A stretch of 64,000 nucleotides of DNA from Curtobacterium pusillum (GTDB lineage Bacteria; Actinomycetota; Actinomycetes; Actinomycetales; Microbacteriaceae), in assembly GCF_007673235.1 (NCBI RefSeq), contig NZ_VDZH01000006.1:1-64000 (forward strand), in the 5' to 3' direction. Both the position numbers and the translations under genes were made by a program. Position 1 is the stretch's first letter; each line of letters starts with the position of its first letter. Below, piece after piece: positions 15,626 to 24,890 of this stretch. The notes under the pieces are model-generated. The model searched no databases. It worked only from the letters and a program-made list of their open reading frames with translations, and was not told the DNA's origin.

Positions 15626-17031
15626 GCGGCGACTCCTGTCTCGGCCGAGGCCGGGCGCGGGATGAGGAAGGACGTGGCGAGTGCCGCGCAGGTGATGACG
15701 GCACCGAGCAGCATGCCACCGGAGTACCCGGCGGTGCCCGCGGACCCGCCGGTCCCGAGCGCGATCTGCAGCGCCGGCAGGACGGCGAAGCTGATGCCGG
15801 CACCGAGGTTGAACGCACCCGCGTTGAGACCGGGCAGGAAGCCCGGGTTCGAGTCCGGCGACAGCACGATGCCGAGGCCGTTCAGGATGATGTTCGCGAT
15901 GCCGGCGTAGGTGATGCCGATCAGGACCGTCGCCGCGATGAGCACCGGCAGCGAGTGCACGCCGACCAGTGCCATGACCACGGTCGCGACGATGCTGCCG
16001 ACCAGACCGACGCGCAGCACGGCGCGGTAGCCGAGGGTCGGCGCGAGCCGGCCGGCGAACGGGCCGACGACCCAGCCGACCAGCGCGTACGGGGTGAGGA
16101 ACGCGAGCGAGGCGAGGTCGGCTTCCATGCCGAAGCCCGCGTCCTGGTTCTGCGCGAGGCTCGTGACGAGGCCGTTCACGACGGCGAACACACCCGTCAT
16201 GGTGAGCAGGGTCGTGACGAGGAGCGCCCAGGTCGCACGGCGCTTGAGGAACCGCGTCTCGACGAGCGGCTCGCGCACCCGCGACTCGACCGCCCAGAAG
16301 ACGCCGAAGGCCACGAGTGCCAGAACGATCCCGCCGACCACGAGCCCCCAGTTCGCCGCGGCGAGCTTGCCCGCCTCGTTGAACGCGGTGAGCAGTGCAC
16401 CGACGCTGATGACGAGCGGGAGCACGCCCCACCAGTCCATCCGGGTGCCGGCGGACGGCTTCGACTCGACGCCCCACGCCGCGACCATGACCGCCGCGAT
16501 GACCGTGACGATCGCGATGACCCAGAAGATCCCGCGGAACCCGAAGTGCGTCGCGATCCAGCCGCCCGCCAGGGCGTCGACGCCGGCGATGCCGCCGTTC
16601 ACCGCGGTGAGGAGACCGAGCGCGGCGCCGTATCGCTTCGGGTCGGCGATCTCGTTGCGGAGGATGAGCAGCCCGATCGGCACGACCGGACCGGTCACGC
16701 CCTGGATCATGCGACCGACGAACAGCATCGGCACGTTGACCGCGAGGGCGGCGACCACGCTGCCGACGAGCATCACCGCGAGCATGCCGAGCAGGACGCG
16801 CTTGCGACCGACGATGTCGGACAGGCGCGGCAGGAACAGCGAGAACAGCGCGGCCAGGGTGAAGAACAGCGTCTGCGACAGGCCGATCGTGGCGTCGTCG
16901 GCGTGCAGCTCGCGCGCCATCGTGACCAGGGCGGGGCTGAGCATGCTCGCGTTGAGCTGGAACGCGATGCAGGCAGCGAGGAGCGCGGCGGTGAGGGCGC
17001 CGATCGACTTCTTCGTCGATGTGGTGGTCAT
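15622..17031 (-). CDS. MFS transporter, nucleoside operon
   Basis: A 469-residue major facilitator protein with about 14 membrane helices. Helix 1 begins IGALTAALLAACIAFQLNASM; the loop 2-3 motif is LPRLSDIVGRKRVLLG, and motif C-like sequence VPIGLLIL lies later. It starts at ATG 17031 (MTTTSTKKS). The gene lies between a nucleoside hydrolase (5 bases upstream) and a ribokinase (4-base overlap), so uptake of nucleosides or ribose is the likely job, although by sequence alone it would pass as a DHA2-type drug exporter. The operon is probably under the divergent LacI protein. Confidence 0.85.
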   Translation of the reverse strand: MTTTSTKKSIGALTAALLAACIAFQLNASMLSPALVTMARELHADDATIGLSQTLFFTLAALFSLFLPRLSDIVGRKRVLLGMLAVMLVGSVVAALAVNVPMLFVGRMIQGVTGPVVPIGLLILRNEIADPKRYGAALGLLTAVNGGIAGVDALAGGWIATHFGFRGIFWVIAIVTVIAAVMVAAWGVESKPSAGTRMDWWGVLPLVISVGALLTAFNEAGKLAAANWGLVVGGIVLALVAFGVFWAVESRVREPLVETRFLKRRATWALLVTTLLTMTGVFAVVNGLVTSLAQNQDAGFGMEADLASLAFLTPYALVGWVVGPFAGRLAPTLGYRAVLRVGLVGSIVATVVMALVGVHSLPVLIAATVLIGITYAGIANIILNGLGIVLSPDSNPGFLPGLNAGAFNLGAGISFAVLPALQIALGTGGSAGTAGYSGGMLLGAVITCAALATSFLIPRPASAETGVAA

Positions 17032-17036
17032 GGGGG

Positions 17037-18047
17037 TCAGTGCTCCGTGGTGGTCGTGGTGGTTGCGGTCCGAGGGGTCCAGCCCGTGTCCGGGGTCTCG
17101 CCGATGCGCTCGAGGGCGTCGACCACGAGATCCCAGAACCGGCCGTGGTCGAGCTCCATCGCGGCGCTCGTGCGGCAGTCCTCCGGCGCGGGCGCGCGGA
17201 AGTCGGCGACGGTCATGCCGAGGGTCAGGGCGCCCTGCGTCTCGATGTGGATCGGGACCTTCACGGCACGGACGACGGTCGGGTCGATGACGTACGCGAC
17301 GGCGCAGGGGTCGTGCACGGGCGGGGCGTCGAATCCCTGGGCGTCCTTGTACGTCTGGCCGAAGAAGTCGAGCAGTTCGCCGACGAACGCGGCCGGCGCG
17401 GTGCCGACGGCGGCGATGCGCGCGGCGACCTCCGGGGTGGCGAGCGCCTGGTGCGTCAGGTCGAGGCCGACCATGACGACGTCCCAGCCCGCGTCGAAGA
17501 CGATCGAGGCGGCCTCTGGGTCGATGACGATGTTGAACTCGGCGACCGGGCTCCAGTTGCCGACGTGCACGCCGCCGCCCATGAGCACGACCTGCTTGAC
17601 GCGCTCGACGATGCGGGGCTCCTTGCGGGCCGCGAGGGCGATGTTCGTCAGGCCACCGGTCGGCACGAGGGTGACGGTGCCGGGCTCGTGTGCCATGACG
17701 GTCTCGATGATGAGGTCGACCGCGTGCCGCTCGTCCAGTTCGAACGACGGCTCCGGGAGCATCGGACCGTCGAGACCGCTCTCGCCGTGGATGTCCGGCG
17801 CGACCTCGATCTCGCGCAGCAGCGGGCGGTCGGCGCCGGCGGCGAACGGCACCCCGGTGATCCCGGCGATGCGGGCGACGGCGAGGGCGTTGCGGGTGAC
17901 CTTCGGGAGCGTCTGGTTCCCGACGACGGTCGTCACGGCCAGGAGCTCGATGTCCGGGTTGCCGTGGGCCAGCAGGATGGCGACGGCGTCGTCGTGGCCG
18001 GGGTCGCAGTCGAGGATGATCTTCGCTGGCGCATGAACGTCGGACAC
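17037..18047 (-). CDS. Nucleoside hydrolase (inosine-uridine type)
   Basis: A 336-residue IUNH-family hydrolase splitting nucleosides into base and ribose in the cytoplasm. The Ca-binding N-terminal motif DCDPGHDDAVA (13-23) is intact, followed by TTVVGNQTL, PTGGLTNIALA, VLMGGGV and a later HDPCAVAYVIDP with the catalytic-site His-Asp. It begins at GTG 18047, ten or so bases after GGAAGTGGAG. Three 3'-terminal Thr-rich codons (TTTTTTEH) end the protein. It heads a three-gene unit, hydrolase, transporter, ribokinase, that would import a nucleoside, release ribose and phosphorylate it. Two operator-like palindromes lie 80-120 bases upstream. Confidence 0.92.
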   Translation of the reverse strand: MSDVHAPAKIILDCDPGHDDAVAILLAHGNPDIELLAVTTVVGNQTLPKVTRNALAVARIAGITGVPFAAGADRPLLREIEVAPDIHGESGLDGPMLPEPSFELDERHAVDLIIETVMAHEPGTVTLVPTGGLTNIALAARKEPRIVERVKQVVLMGGGVHVGNWSPVAEFNIVIDPEAASIVFDAGWDVVMVGLDLTHQALATPEVAARIAAVGTAPAAFVGELLDFFGQTYKDAQGFDAPPVHDPCAVAYVIDPTVVRAVKVPIHIETQGALTLGMTVADFRAPAPEDCRTSAAMELDHGRFWDLVVDALERIGETPDTGWTPRTATTTTTTEH

Positions 18048-18128
18048 TGGCGTGCTCCACTTCCTTGGGGATGAGGTCTGGGCCCGACGTGGTGGGGATC
18101 CGCGGCGGAGGATCAGCTCCCGCGGCAC

Positions 18129-18142
18129 GTCAAGCGTTTGAC
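18129..18142. promoter_or_regulatory. LacI-type operator 1
   Basis: GTCAAGCGTTTGAC, with arms GTCAA and TTGAC, is the kind of near-symmetric site bound by LacI-family regulators. It is identical to the site at 18153-18166, 24 bases away centre to centre, about two helical turns and a quarter. Confidence 0.75.
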
Positions 18143-18152
18143 ATCAGAACAC

Positions 18153-18166
18153 GTCAAGCGTTTGAC
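18153..18166. promoter_or_regulatory. LacI-type operator 2
   Basis: Second exact copy of GTCAAGCGTTTGAC. It lies between the nucleoside hydrolase (minus) and lacI-like gene (plus), so both directions could be repressed from the pair. Confidence 0.75.
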
Positions 18167-18234
18167 GTCAAGTCAGAGCGGCACGTCCGACGCGGCGCCC
18201 GGCCTCGCGCACCGCCGGTCGGTAGCATCGTCGG

Positions 18235-19233
18235 GTGCCATCCTCCGCCGCTCCCGGCCGCCGTGTGACCGCAGCGATGGTGGCCGAGCGCGCCGGCACG
18301 AGCATCGCCACCGTCTCCCTCGTCGTGAACGGCAAGGAGCGCGGGCGGGTCTCCGAGCCGATCGCCACACGGGTGCGCGACGCCGTCGATGCCCTCGGCT
18401 ACGTGGTCGACCACGCGGCGAGCTCGCTGGCGCGGGGCTCCGGCGACCTCGTCGTCCTCATCGCCCCGGACCTGTCGAACCCGTTCTTCGCCGAGGTCAT
18501 CCGCGGTGTCCGGGACACCGTCGGCGACCGCTTCCAGCTCGTGCTCTCCGTGACCGAACGCGGCGCGCAGCCCGTGGCCGCGGACGTCCGGCGCTTCGAA
18601 CGACTCCGGCCGGCGGGGATCCTCGTCGACGCCCCGGCCGCCGGCGAGGCCATGACCGCCACCGTGCCCGTGGTGCTGCTCGACGCCCCCGGTGGCGAGG
18701 AGGCCGTCAACTACGACCTCTCCCCCGGCGTGCACGAACTCGTCGCGCACCTGCACGAGCGCGGGCACCGGCGCGTCGGCTACCTCGACGGGACCTCGCG
18801 GGCGGCGACGTTCGGCGTCCGTCGGGAGCTCTTCGAGCAGGAGTGCGCCGCGGTCGGCATCGCGGTCTCCGAGGTCACCGCCCGGGCCGACCTCACGGTG
18901 GACGCTGCGGCATCGGCGACGGAGCACGTCCTCGAGGCCTGGCAGGACGACGACGTCACGGCGGTCGTCGCGGCCGCCGACACCCTGGCGTACGGGGTGC
19001 TCCGGGTCGCCGGGCGGCTCGGCATCGCGGTCCCCGGGGAACTGGCGGTCGCCGGCTTCGACGACCTGCCGTCGTCCTCGGTCACCGCGCCGGCCCTGAC
19101 GAGCGTCGCGCTCCCGGGCGCGGACCTCGGCCGCGCAGCGGCGCTGCGGCTGCTCGCGACGCTCGACGGCACCGCGCCCGAAGTCGCCGTGCTGCCCGCG
19201 CGCCTCGTGCGCCGCGCGAGCACGGGCGCGTAG
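18235..19233 (+). CDS. LacI-family transcriptional regulator
   Basis: A 332-residue regulator. The N-terminal HTH with hinge is RRVTAAMVAERAGTSIATVSLVVNG (about 9-33), with the hinge ending LGYVVDHAASSLARG. The effector domain follows the periplasmic-binding-protein fold (LIAPDLSNPFFAEVIRGV, RRVGYLDG, AVAGFDDLPSSS). It starts at GTG 18235. It diverges from the nucleoside hydrolase-MFS-ribokinase operon, with two identical operators between; repression relieved by ribose or a nucleoside is the natural model. Two long hairpins and a third palindrome follow its stop. Confidence 0.93.
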   Translation: MPSSAAPGRRVTAAMVAERAGTSIATVSLVVNGKERGRVSEPIATRVRDAVDALGYVVDHAASSLARGSGDLVVLIAPDLSNPFFAEVIRGVRDTVGDRFQLVLSVTERGAQPVAADVRRFERLRPAGILVDAPAAGEAMTATVPVVLLDAPGGEEAVNYDLSPGVHELVAHLHERGHRRVGYLDGTSRAATFGVRRELFEQECAAVGIAVSEVTARADLTVDAAASATEHVLEAWQDDDVTAVVAAADTLAYGVLRVAGRLGIAVPGELAVAGFDDLPSSSVTAPALTSVALPGADLGRAAALRLLATLDGTAPEVAVLPARLVRRASTGA

Positions 19234-19294
19234 CGCGCCGCGCCGCGGTTCCTGTCCCGAAAAGCGACGACGGGGCCGTGGGCGCGTGGAGCGG

Positions 19295-19338
19295 CGGCCT
19301 GGAGGCACGGTGCGGGGCCACCCCGCGCCTCCAGGCCG
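19295..19338. terminator. Hairpin built on the CCTGGAGGC repeat
   Basis: CGGCCTGGAGGC (19295-19306) pairs with GCCTCCAGGCCG (19327-19338), and inside it GCGGGG (19312-19317) pairs with CCCCGC (19321-19326), leaving a 5-base bulge and a 3-base loop. It lies after the lacI-like gene and before the convergent MFS gene. It is a complete, two-armed member of the repeat family described in the findings. Confidence 0.6.
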
Positions 19339-19340
19339 GC

Positions 19341-19356
19341 GGTGGTCGCGACCACC
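19341..19356. repeat. Perfect 16-base palindrome
   Basis: GGTGGTCGCGACCACC is perfectly self-complementary and lies between two larger hairpins in the convergent gap. It may be part of a compound terminator. Confidence 0.5.
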
Positions 19357-19397
19357 CCGCCAAGGCGACAGATCCCGCGGACGGTGACCGGCGAGAC

Positions 19398-19450
19398 CGC
19401 GAAAGCGACAGTTCTCCGCGGATGTTCCGCGGAGAACTGTCGCTTTCGCG
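19398..19450. terminator. Bidirectional terminator with 25-bp perfect stem
   Basis: The 25 bases at 19398-19422 are exactly complementary to 19426-19450, leaving a 3-base loop. The arms contain GCGACAGTTCTCC. It stands between the converging lacI-like and MFS genes and can end transcripts from both sides. The A- and T-containing outer ends (GAAAGC and GCTTTC) fall short of a proper U-tract. Confidence 0.7.
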
Positions 19451-19467
19451 AAGGTGGGCGGGCCGGC

Positions 19468-21764
<2,297 letters not shown>

Positions 21765-21774
21765 CGAGCAAGAA

Positions 21775-21799
21775 TTGCACTCTGTACCTGAAAGTGCAA
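21775..21799. promoter_or_regulatory. Operator of the TetR/MFS unit
   Basis: TTGCACT (21775-21781) and AGTGCAA (21793-21799) are exact inverted arms with 11 bases between, 10 bases before the GTG start. The right arm read on the minus strand (TTGCAC) also resembles a -35 box, so binding would block RNA polymerase. Confidence 0.6.
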
Positions 21800-21811
21800 C
21801 GAGAGGTCGGG

Positions 21812-22294
21812 TTACAGCGCCTTCTCGAAGCAGAACGACCACGGCATCGTCGCGGCGTAGGGCTCGTACACCGGGATCCGCGTCCAGCCGGTCTTCTCGT
21901 AGAGCGCCACGGCCTCGGGCTGCTTGTCGCCCGTCTGCAGGATGAGCCGCTGCGCCCCCTGCTCCCGTGCGATCTGCTCCCCCTCGGCGAGCAGGGCGGT
22001 CGCCGCACCCTTGCCCCGCGCGGCGGCGAGCACGATGAGGCGCTTCAGCTCGACCTCGTCGCCGAGTCGTCGGACGGCGATGTGCCCGAGGGCCTCGCCG
22101 TCCTCGTCGATCGCGAGCAGCGAGGTGATGATCGTCGCCGGGTCCACGGCGAGCGCCCGGCCACGCTCGGCCGTCACCGCCGGGTCCTCGTCGCCGTTCG
22201 ACGCGCCGTAGCGCTCGTGCATCTCCTCGTCCATGCGGGCGCGGAGCGCCACTCCTCGGGGGTCCTCCCACGCGACGCGTTCGATCGTGATCAC
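21812..22294 (-). CDS. GNAT-family N-acetyltransferase
   Basis: A 160-residue acetyltransferase. The acetyl-CoA-binding motif A is AAARGKGAATALLAEGEQIARE (about 93-114), preceded by the strand ELKRLIV and followed by LILQTGDKQPEAVALYEKTGW, the usual motif B. It starts at GTG 22294 (MITIERVAWEDPRG). The organisation resembles PanZ/YpeA-like small-molecule acetyltransferases. It lies between the TetR/MFS unit and a VOC protein; the acceptor substrate cannot be told. Confidence 0.88.
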   Translation of the reverse strand: MITIERVAWEDPRGVALRARMDEEMHERYGASNGDEDPAVTAERGRALAVDPATIITSLLAIDEDGEALGHIAVRRLGDEVELKRLIVLAAARGKGAATALLAEGEQIAREQGAQRLILQTGDKQPEAVALYEKTGWTRIPVYEPYAATMPWSFCFEKAL

Positions 22295-22308
22295 GACGGA
22301 CGATCCTG

Positions 22309-22821
22309 TCACGGATGCCAGCGTCGGCGCGACGTCTGCTCCTCGTAGGGCTGCGGGTCCGGGTAGGTCAGGAGTTCGACGGTGCTGCCCCACGGTGTGC
22401 GGACGTAGACGAACCGGTTGCGGTCTCCGGCCTCGGGGCCCGGCAGCGGTCGCGGCTCCCCGAGCGCGGTGGCCCCGGCGGTGACGACCCGCTCGAGGGT
22501 GGCGTCGAGGTCGTCGACGTACAGCGCGAGGTGCTGCCAGCCCAGGTCCGACGGCACCGCGGGGTCGTCCTGGTCGACGTGGTCGAACGCGAACAGCTCG
22601 ATGCCCGGACCGCCGGGCATGGCGAGCATCCGGATCCGGACCTCACGAGCGGTACCGGGCACGCCGAGACGACCGGTGGTCGCCGGCCCCTCCTTCGGCG
22701 GCTCGTCGGCACGCAGCGTGTCGTACAGCACCTCGGCGTCGAAGGCCCGGACGAGGAAGTCGGTGGCGGCCTCGACGTCGGGCACGGTCACGCCGACGTG
22801 GTCGATGCCCCGGACGCTCAC
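22309..22821 (-). CDS. VOC family (glyoxalase-like) protein
   Basis: A 170-residue vicinal-oxygen-chelate protein with two beta-alpha-beta-beta-beta modules: IDHVGVTVPDVEAATDFLVRAF at the start and WQHLALYVDDLDATLERVVTAG in the second half, ending with RNRFVYVRTPWGSTVELLTYP. Possible metal ligands are His8, Glu near IELFAF, His of WQHLAL and Glu of VELLTYP, the normal glyoxalase set. GTG 22821 overlaps the HAD gene stop by four bases (22818-22821). The substrate is unknown; a dioxygenase, lyase or glutathione-independent glyoxalase are all possible. Confidence 0.85.
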   Translation of the reverse strand: MSVRGIDHVGVTVPDVEAATDFLVRAFDAEVLYDTLRADEPPKEGPATTGRLGVPGTAREVRIRMLAMPGGPGIELFAFDHVDQDDPAVPSDLGWQHLALYVDDLDATLERVVTAGATALGEPRPLPGPEAGDRNRFVYVRTPWGSTVELLTYPDPQPYEEQTSRRRWHP

Positions 22822-23507
22822 GCGGCCTCCGCCAACGCCGCGATCGGGCCGTCGCCGGCACGGAACGCGGCGAGCACCGCTGCCGCGTCGTCGTACACCT
22901 CGGCCGCACCGGCACCGCGGAGTTCGTCGCCGCCGATCCCACCGGTCATCACGCCGATGCAGGTCACGCCGACCCGGCCGGACGACTCGACGTCCCACAT
23001 CGCGTCGCCCACCATGACCGCGGCGTCGGCGTCGACGCCGGCCTTGCGGAGCGCGACCTGGATGATCCCGGGGTCCGGTTTGGCCTGCTCGACGTCCTCG
23101 GAGCTCGTCACGGCCGCGATCCACCGCTCGGCGTCCAGCAGCTCCCGCAGCCGCACGAGCTCGTCCTCCGGAGCACTGGTCGCGAGGACCACGGCGTGCC
23201 CGGCCTCGGCGACCGCCTGCAGGAGCTCGCGCGCCCCCGGGAGCAGTCGGAGCCGCGGCTGGTGCTCGGCGAAGTACGCCGAGTGGTACTGCTTCGCGGT
23301 GCCCCAGGTGTCGTCCGAGGCGTCCGGGAGCAGTTCCTCGAGCAGCTTCGCGGAGTCCATGCCGATCGCCCGGTGGATGTGCCAGGCGTCGACGGACTCG
23401 CCGACCGCCAGGAACGCGCGCCACCAGGCGTCGATGTGGGCGTAGTTCGAGTCGACGAGGGTCCCGTCGATGTCGAACAGGACAGCGGTGGAGGGTGCGT
23501 CCGGCAT
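22818..23507 (-). CDS. HAD-family hydrolase
   Basis: A 229-residue haloacid dehalogenase-type phosphatase. Motif I FDIDGTLVDSNY has both catalytic Asp residues; motif II is the Ser in ATSAPED; motif III/IV is AKPDPGI followed by VMVGDAMWDVES. A helical cap lies between motifs I and II, like phosphoglycolate phosphatase or beta-phosphoglucomutase. I use ATG 23507, but a GTG at 23531 has a better placed GGAGG and would add eight residues; that GTG lies within a CCTGGAGGC repeat. It is coupled to the downstream VOC gene by a four-base overlap. Confidence 0.87.
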   Translation of the reverse strand: MPDAPSTAVLFDIDGTLVDSNYAHIDAWWRAFLAVGESVDAWHIHRAIGMDSAKLLEELLPDASDDTWGTAKQYHSAYFAEHQPRLRLLPGARELLQAVAEAGHAVVLATSAPEDELVRLRELLDAERWIAAVTSSEDVEQAKPDPGIIQVALRKAGVDADAAVMVGDAMWDVESSGRVGVTCIGVMTGGIGGDELRGAGAAEVYDDAAAVLAAFRAGDGPIAALAEAA

Positions 23508-23561
23508 CCCTCCACCCTGGCCTGGAGGCACGGATCGCCTCCCAGGGGCGACCCGCGTCCG

Positions 23562-24203
23562 TCAGACGGTGATCGATTCGCCTGCGGGCAGGATCTGCAC
23601 CGGCACCGGTCCGAGGCCGTCCGGGCCGAGGAACCGCGCGGCGGACTGCTGTCCGAGCTCGCTGAGCATCGCCTCGTGGATCTGCACGGCGCGCTCCGGC
23701 GAGACCGCGCGGACGTAGTCGACGGCCTCGGCGGTGCTCGTCCACGGGCCGCTGGTCGGCAGCAGCAGGGTCTGCACCGGGACGCCGGGCACGAGGTAGG
23801 CGTCACCGGGGTGGAAGACGACGCCGTTCACGAGGTAGCCGACGTTCGCGATGGTCGGGATGTCGCCGTGGATGACGGCGTGCTCCTCGCCGAAGACCTG
23901 CACGGAGAACGGGCCGACCTCGAACGCGTCACCGGCGGAGACGGCGGCGACGCGGCCGTCGTGGGCGCCGAGCTGGTCGACGATCGCGGCGGGGCCACGG
24001 ACGACGAGCGCGTCGTTCGCGTCGAGGGCGGCACGGACGGCGTCGACGTCGAAGTGGTCGAAGTGCTCGTGGGTCACGAGGACGGCGACGGCTGCCGTCG
24101 CGAGGTCGGCACCCTCCGGCGTGAACGTGCCCGGGTCGATGACGAGGGTGGCGCCGTCCTGCTCGAGGACGACGGTGGCGTGGTTGTACTTCGTCAGCTC
24201 CAT
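23562..24203 (-). CDS. MBL-fold metallo-hydrolase
   Basis: A 213-residue UlaG/RomA-like metallo-beta-lactamase-fold hydrolase. The zinc motif is THEHFDHFD (about 45-53); additional ligands fit VIHGDIP and FHPGDAY, and the final conserved His is AVQIHEAML. It is the small, cytoplasmic type usually annotated as metal-dependent hydrolase. ATG 24203 follows the MarR gene by 57 bases, and a perfect 15-base palindrome (24215-24229) sits in that gap. The pair therefore looks like a regulator and its target, though transcription could also read through from marR. Confidence 0.85.
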   Translation of the reverse strand: MELTKYNHATVVLEQDGATLVIDPGTFTPEGADLATAAVAVLVTHEHFDHFDVDAVRAALDANDALVVRGPAAIVDQLGAHDGRVAAVSAGDAFEVGPFSVQVFGEEHAVIHGDIPTIANVGYLVNGVVFHPGDAYLVPGVPVQTLLLPTSGPWTSTAEAVDYVRAVSPERAVQIHEAMLSELGQQSAARFLGPDGLGPVPVQILPAGESITV

Positions 24204-24214
24204 GCCCTCGAGTC

Positions 24215-24229
24215 TACAACCGTGTTGTA
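24215..24229. promoter_or_regulatory. Palindromic operator before the MBL gene
   Basis: TACAAC-CGT-GTTGTA is an exact inverted repeat located 12 bases before the metallo-hydrolase start codon. It is the sort of site bound by MarR dimers and lies next to a MarR gene. Confidence 0.65.
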
Positions 24230-24260
24230 CATCTCCGGGTCGATCAGGATGAGAGGTCGT

Positions 24261-24692
24261 TCACCGTTCGAGCCGTGCCGCGATGCGGTGGAACAGCTCC
24301 GGCACCCGGGCGAGCGCCGCACGGTCCGCCTCGGACAGCTCGGAACCGATCACGGACGCGAACGTCCCGGCCCGGGCGCTGCGCTCCCGCAGCATGACCG
24401 TGCGACCGGCGTCCGTCAGCCGGATCACCGAGACCCGCCGGTCGCCGTCCGCGACCCCTCGCTCGACGAACCCGCGCTCCTCGAGCTCCGCCACCGTCCG
24501 CGACTGCCCCTGGTGCTTCACCCCACGGGCACGGGCGAGCTCCGCGATGGTCTGCGGCCCCTGCCGGTCGAGCAGCCCCAGGCTCGCGCTCTGCGCCTGC
24601 GGCAGCTCGTCGGTGAGTGCCCTGGTGGCCCGCACGATCCGCCCGATCGACTCGCGGAGCTCCTCGGCGAGGTCGTCCGGGGTCGTCGTCAT
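24261..24692 (-). CDS. MarR-family regulator
   Basis: A 143-residue winged-helix regulator. The recognition region is QTIAELARARGVKHQGQSRTVAELEERGFVER (about 50-81) with the wing GDRRVSVIRLTDAG. It starts at ATG 24692 (MTTTPDDLAEE). It lies upstream of the metallo-hydrolase gene and divergent from the FAD oxidase operon (198 bases between), so it could control either; the palindrome in front of the hydrolase favours the former, while another palindrome at 24872-24888 fronts the oxidase. No redox-active Cys is present. Confidence 0.87.
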   Translation of the reverse strand: MTTTPDDLAEELRESIGRIVRATRALTDELPQAQSASLGLLDRQGPQTIAELARARGVKHQGQSRTVAELEERGFVERGVADGDRRVSVIRLTDAGRTVMLRERSARAGTFASVIGSELSEADRAALARVPELFHRIAARLER

Positions 24693-24871
24693 GCCCTCGA
24701 CCGTACCGCCGGACCCCGGCACCGGCGGCGACGCCGGACGTAACCCGCTGCCGGACGGACCGCTGCACGACGAAGTGTGACGCGCCTCCAGGCCGGATCA
24801 GCGGCCCCAGACGCAACGCGACGCAACCCGGGGACACGACCCGTCACCGAGCGTGCGGAGCCCGCACCGGC

Positions 24872-24888
24872 GACCCGATCATCGGGTC
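24872..24888. promoter_or_regulatory. Palindrome two bases before the oxidase start
   Basis: GACCCGAT-C-ATCGGGTC is an exact inverted repeat with 8-base arms. Only CC separates it from the ATG at 24891, and no Shine-Dalgarno sequence is visible, so it takes the place of the ribosome binding site. It could be a repressor operator on a leaderless or short-leader message, or an RNA hairpin affecting initiation. Confidence 0.55.
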
Positions 24889-24890
24889 CC

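Noticed and set aside
13364..15910. 848-codon plus-strand frame opposite DUF998, Ppx and ribokinase
   Set aside because: Covers three clear minus-strand genes and has no motif.
15955..18074. Long plus-strand frames opposite the nucleoside operon
   Set aside because: Composition (Glu/Arg/His/Asp-rich) is typical of antisense frames; the operon has strong motif evidence.
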